From Verrucomicrobiaceae bacterium (GTDB taxonomy: Bacteria > Verrucomicrobiota > Verrucomicrobiia > Verrucomicrobiales > Verrucomicrobiaceae), in NCBI GenBank assembly GCA_947466075.1, contig CANIBP010000048.1, positions 1 through 52,872 of the forward strand: a DNA stretch of 52,872 nt. The letters are read 5' to 3'. Position numbers and translations under genes: made by a program. Every line of letters begins with the position of its first letter. The first letter of the stretch is position 1. The notes beneath the pieces were generated by a model. It ran no database searches. It was not told the DNA's origin and was given only the letters and a program-made list of their open reading frames with translations. Of this stretch, positions 51,135-52,872 are shown in pieces.

Positions 51135-51200
51135 GGAGTCGATTTGAAAAGAGGGTAAGCAGCCGGGTTTTGCATTGGCCGTGGGTGTGGCGGCGGGATC

Positions 51201-51225
51201 GTCGGACAGGAGTGTCCGACGTACT
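51201..51225. repeat. REP-like palindrome between sulfatase genes
   Basis: GTCGGACA-GGAG-TGTCCGAC (51201-51220) is a perfect 8-bp stem with four-base loop, followed by GTACT. It resembles the arms of the repeat at 20303-20379 (GGACA...TGTCC next to CGTACT) and probably belongs to the same dispersed family. Confidence 0.6.
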
Positions 51226-52743
51226 TCACGGATCGACGATTTCGGGGGCGTACATCACGTTGCCTTCGGGGATTTCGGGTATTTTACCATCGGCTGGGAA
51301 GGTGGTTTTGACGGCGGCGTGGAGTTGATCGGCGAGTTTGGTCTGCGCCTCGGCGTGATCGGGTTTGTCGGCGAGATTGGTTATCTCCTTGGGATCTTTT
51401 TCGTGATCGTAGAGCTCTTTGCCGGCCTTGCCTTCGTCCCACTCGGTGTAGCGCCAACGGTCGGTGCGCAGGGCGTAGCCGTAGATGCGTTTGCCGTCGT
51501 CACCTTTCGCAGCGCTGGCACCTTGACGCTTGAAGCCGCCGCCGCGGACGACTTGGCTCAGCACCCAGCCGCGACCTTTGGCGTCGGGGTTTTTGAGGAT
51601 GGGGACGAGGCTCTGGCCTTGGAGATTATCGGGCGCTTTGACGGCGCAAAGTTCGGCGAGCGTGGGGTAGAGGTCGATGAGGCCGACGGGGGTGTTGGCG
51701 ACGGCTCCATTCTTGACTCCGGGACCGGCGATGAGCAGCGGGACGCGGGCGCTTTCTTCGAAGAGGCTCTGCTTTTGCCACAGGCCGTGCTCGCCGAGGT
51801 GGTAGCCGTGGTCGCTGGTGAAGACGACGATGGTGTTGTCGGCGAGGCCGAGGCGGTCGAGAGAGTCGAGGACTTTGCCGGCCTGGGCATCCATGAAGCT
51901 GATGGCGGAGAAGTAGGCTTGCACGGCCTGACGGCGGAGGTCGTCGGTGAGTTTGTCCTGCTCTTTTTTATAGCTGCCGAGGGCGTGCGCGGGTAGGTCG
52001 GCTTGATCTTCCTTCACGCCCTGAACCACGGGCATGTCGGCCGCGGGATAGCCTTTGAACCACTTCTCGGGCGAGACGTAAGGCGTGTGCGGGCGGAAGA
52101 AGCCGAGGGCGAGGAAGAAGGGGCGGTCTTTGTCCTTCGCGCAGCGTTCGAGTACCCACTCGGCGTCCTTGGCCTGGAGGCCGTCGGTGTGTTTTTCATC
52201 GGGGCGGGGGGAGGCATACCAGCTCAGCGTGCCGCCGAAGTTGCCGGGCAGGAGGGAGAAGATATCGGGGTGCTCCAGCAGGCGGTCGCAGCCAGCGGGA
52301 TTGAGTTCCAGTTCCCAGGAGGTGGGATCGTCATGGCCGTTGGTGCCGATGGAGTTGGGGACGCCGTAGTGGTAAAGTTTGCCGATACGGGCGGCGAAGT
52401 AGCCGTCGCGCCGGAAGGCCTGCGGCAGGCTGATGGCCTTGGGGATGGTCTGGCGAAAAAGCTGCGAGTTGGTGAGGATGCCGGTGCTGTTCGGGTAGAG
52501 GCCGGTGAGCATCGAGTTGCGGCTTGGGCCGCAGAGCGGGAACTGGCAGGCGGCGTTCTGAAAGCGCACCCCACGGGCGGCGAGGCGATCGAGATTCGGC
52601 GATTTGACCAGGGGATGGCCGTAGCAGCCGAGGCTGTTGTTCAGGTCGTCCGCCATCATGAACAGCACGTTCGGTCGTTGCGCGGCCGGGGCGAACGAGG
52701 TGGCAAAAACGAGAATGGTGGCAAGCAAGGTCGGAAGTCTCAT
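51226..52743 (-). CDS. Exported sulfatase, iduronate-2-sulfatase-like
   Basis: A 505-aa sulfatase with signal peptide MRLPTLLATILVFATSFAPAA. NVLFMMADDLNNSLGCYGH has the metal-binding Asp pair; FPLCGPSRNSMLTG carries the Cys converted to formylglycine (CGPSR form); FFLALGFFRPHTPYVSPEKWF and IVVFTSDHGYHLGEHGLW resemble iduronate-2-sulfatases. With the next sulfatase it suggests use of sulfated glycans. Confidence 0.95.
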   Translation of the reverse strand: MRLPTLLATILVFATSFAPAAQRPNVLFMMADDLNNSLGCYGHPLVKSPNLDRLAARGVRFQNAACQFPLCGPSRNSMLTGLYPNSTGILTNSQLFRQTIPKAISLPQAFRRDGYFAARIGKLYHYGVPNSIGTNGHDDPTSWELELNPAGCDRLLEHPDIFSLLPGNFGGTLSWYASPRPDEKHTDGLQAKDAEWVLERCAKDKDRPFFLALGFFRPHTPYVSPEKWFKGYPAADMPVVQGVKEDQADLPAHALGSYKKEQDKLTDDLRRQAVQAYFSAISFMDAQAGKVLDSLDRLGLADNTIVVFTSDHGYHLGEHGLWQKQSLFEESARVPLLIAGPGVKNGAVANTPVGLIDLYPTLAELCAVKAPDNLQGQSLVPILKNPDAKGRGWVLSQVVRGGGFKRQGASAAKGDDGKRIYGYALRTDRWRYTEWDEGKAGKELYDHEKDPKEITNLADKPDHAEAQTKLADQLHAAVKTTFPADGKIPEIPEGNVMYAPEIVDP

Positions 52744-52872
52744 GGCGGTGCGGTTGAACGGCGGGGGAACGAGCTTCTTGCGGTTTCCTAGCCTAGCCTA
52801 AGAAGGCGACAAGAATAGCCCACAACAAGGTTACAACCGCGGCACAAAAAACTTTAGTCACGAGCGAACAAA

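Overview
The window looks like a chromosomal segment of a Verrucomicrobiota bacterium, probably a relative of Prosthecobacter/Verrucomicrobiaceae. This rests on gene families typical of that phylum: a PVC-type c-type-heme 'membrane-bound dehydrogenase', a secreted DUF4838 protein, two S1 sulfatases, a pseudopilin with an exported N-terminus, a monomeric NADP isocitrate dehydrogenase, and generally weak Shine-Dalgarno signals. The assignment is inferred from protein family content; no rRNA is present.

Layout. (1) 1-148: promoter and intact tRNA-Cys(GCA). (2) 149-8103: an integrated element of about 8 kb between a 30-bp direct repeat of the tRNA 3' end (119-148 and 8074-8103). Nearly all its genes are on the minus strand: tyrosine integrase, unknown gene, excisionase-like HTH, a small ORF made of two 29-aa repeats, unknown gene, Toprim primase, DUF3987 helicase-like protein, serine recombinase with repeats at its promoter, and an exported HNH-nuclease-like protein. 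(3) 8130-15685: small membrane protein, a large exported DUF4838/CBM9 protein, an exported sialidase-SGNH hydrolase fusion, and isocitrate dehydrogenase. (4) 15727-18990: an AT-richer accessory patch with a protein kinase-like gene, a TPR gene broken by one in-frame TAA, and a VapBC-like toxin-antitoxin pair. (5) 19143-25074: exonuclease III, MmcQ/YjbR protein, a REP-like inverted repeat, a Tat-exported DUF3500 protein, pyruvate dehydrogenase E2 and E1-beta, and a sigma-70 factor. (6) 25119-31182 (minus): exported golvesin/xanthan-lyase-like protein, heme dehydrogenase, and a GbsR-regulated gene set (DCC thiol protein, two paralogous membrane proteins, another membrane protein, regulator). (7) 31241-39336: pdxH, hpt, moaD-like, DUF1801/OmdA protein, nuoD-nuoE, pseudopilin, and pyruvate phosphate dikinase with a histone-H1-like tail. 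(8) 39505-49664: lipoproteins, DUF2452, valine-pyruvate aminotransferase, MidA methyltransferase, a conserved protein of unknown function, hisF, transaldolase, lactonase, a D-threonine-aldolase-like enzyme and an EVE-domain protein. (9) 49665-52743: two exported sulfatases.

How the parts fit. The core genes serve central carbon metabolism and respiration (Icd, PDH, PPDK, transaldolase, NuoDE) plus cofactor and histidine synthesis. The exported genes (DUF4838/CBM9, sialidase-SGNH, sulfatases, heme dehydrogenase, lactonase) suggest breakdown of complex, sulfated or esterified polysaccharides. The most unusual parts are the tRNA-Cys element, with its helicase fragment copied into a tandem-repeat peptide and its P-loop lysine missing, the kinase/TPR/VapBC patch with a nonsense codon, and short DNA motifs that look like regulator sites (CRP-like palindrome before nuoD, GbsR-type motif repeated in its own operon).
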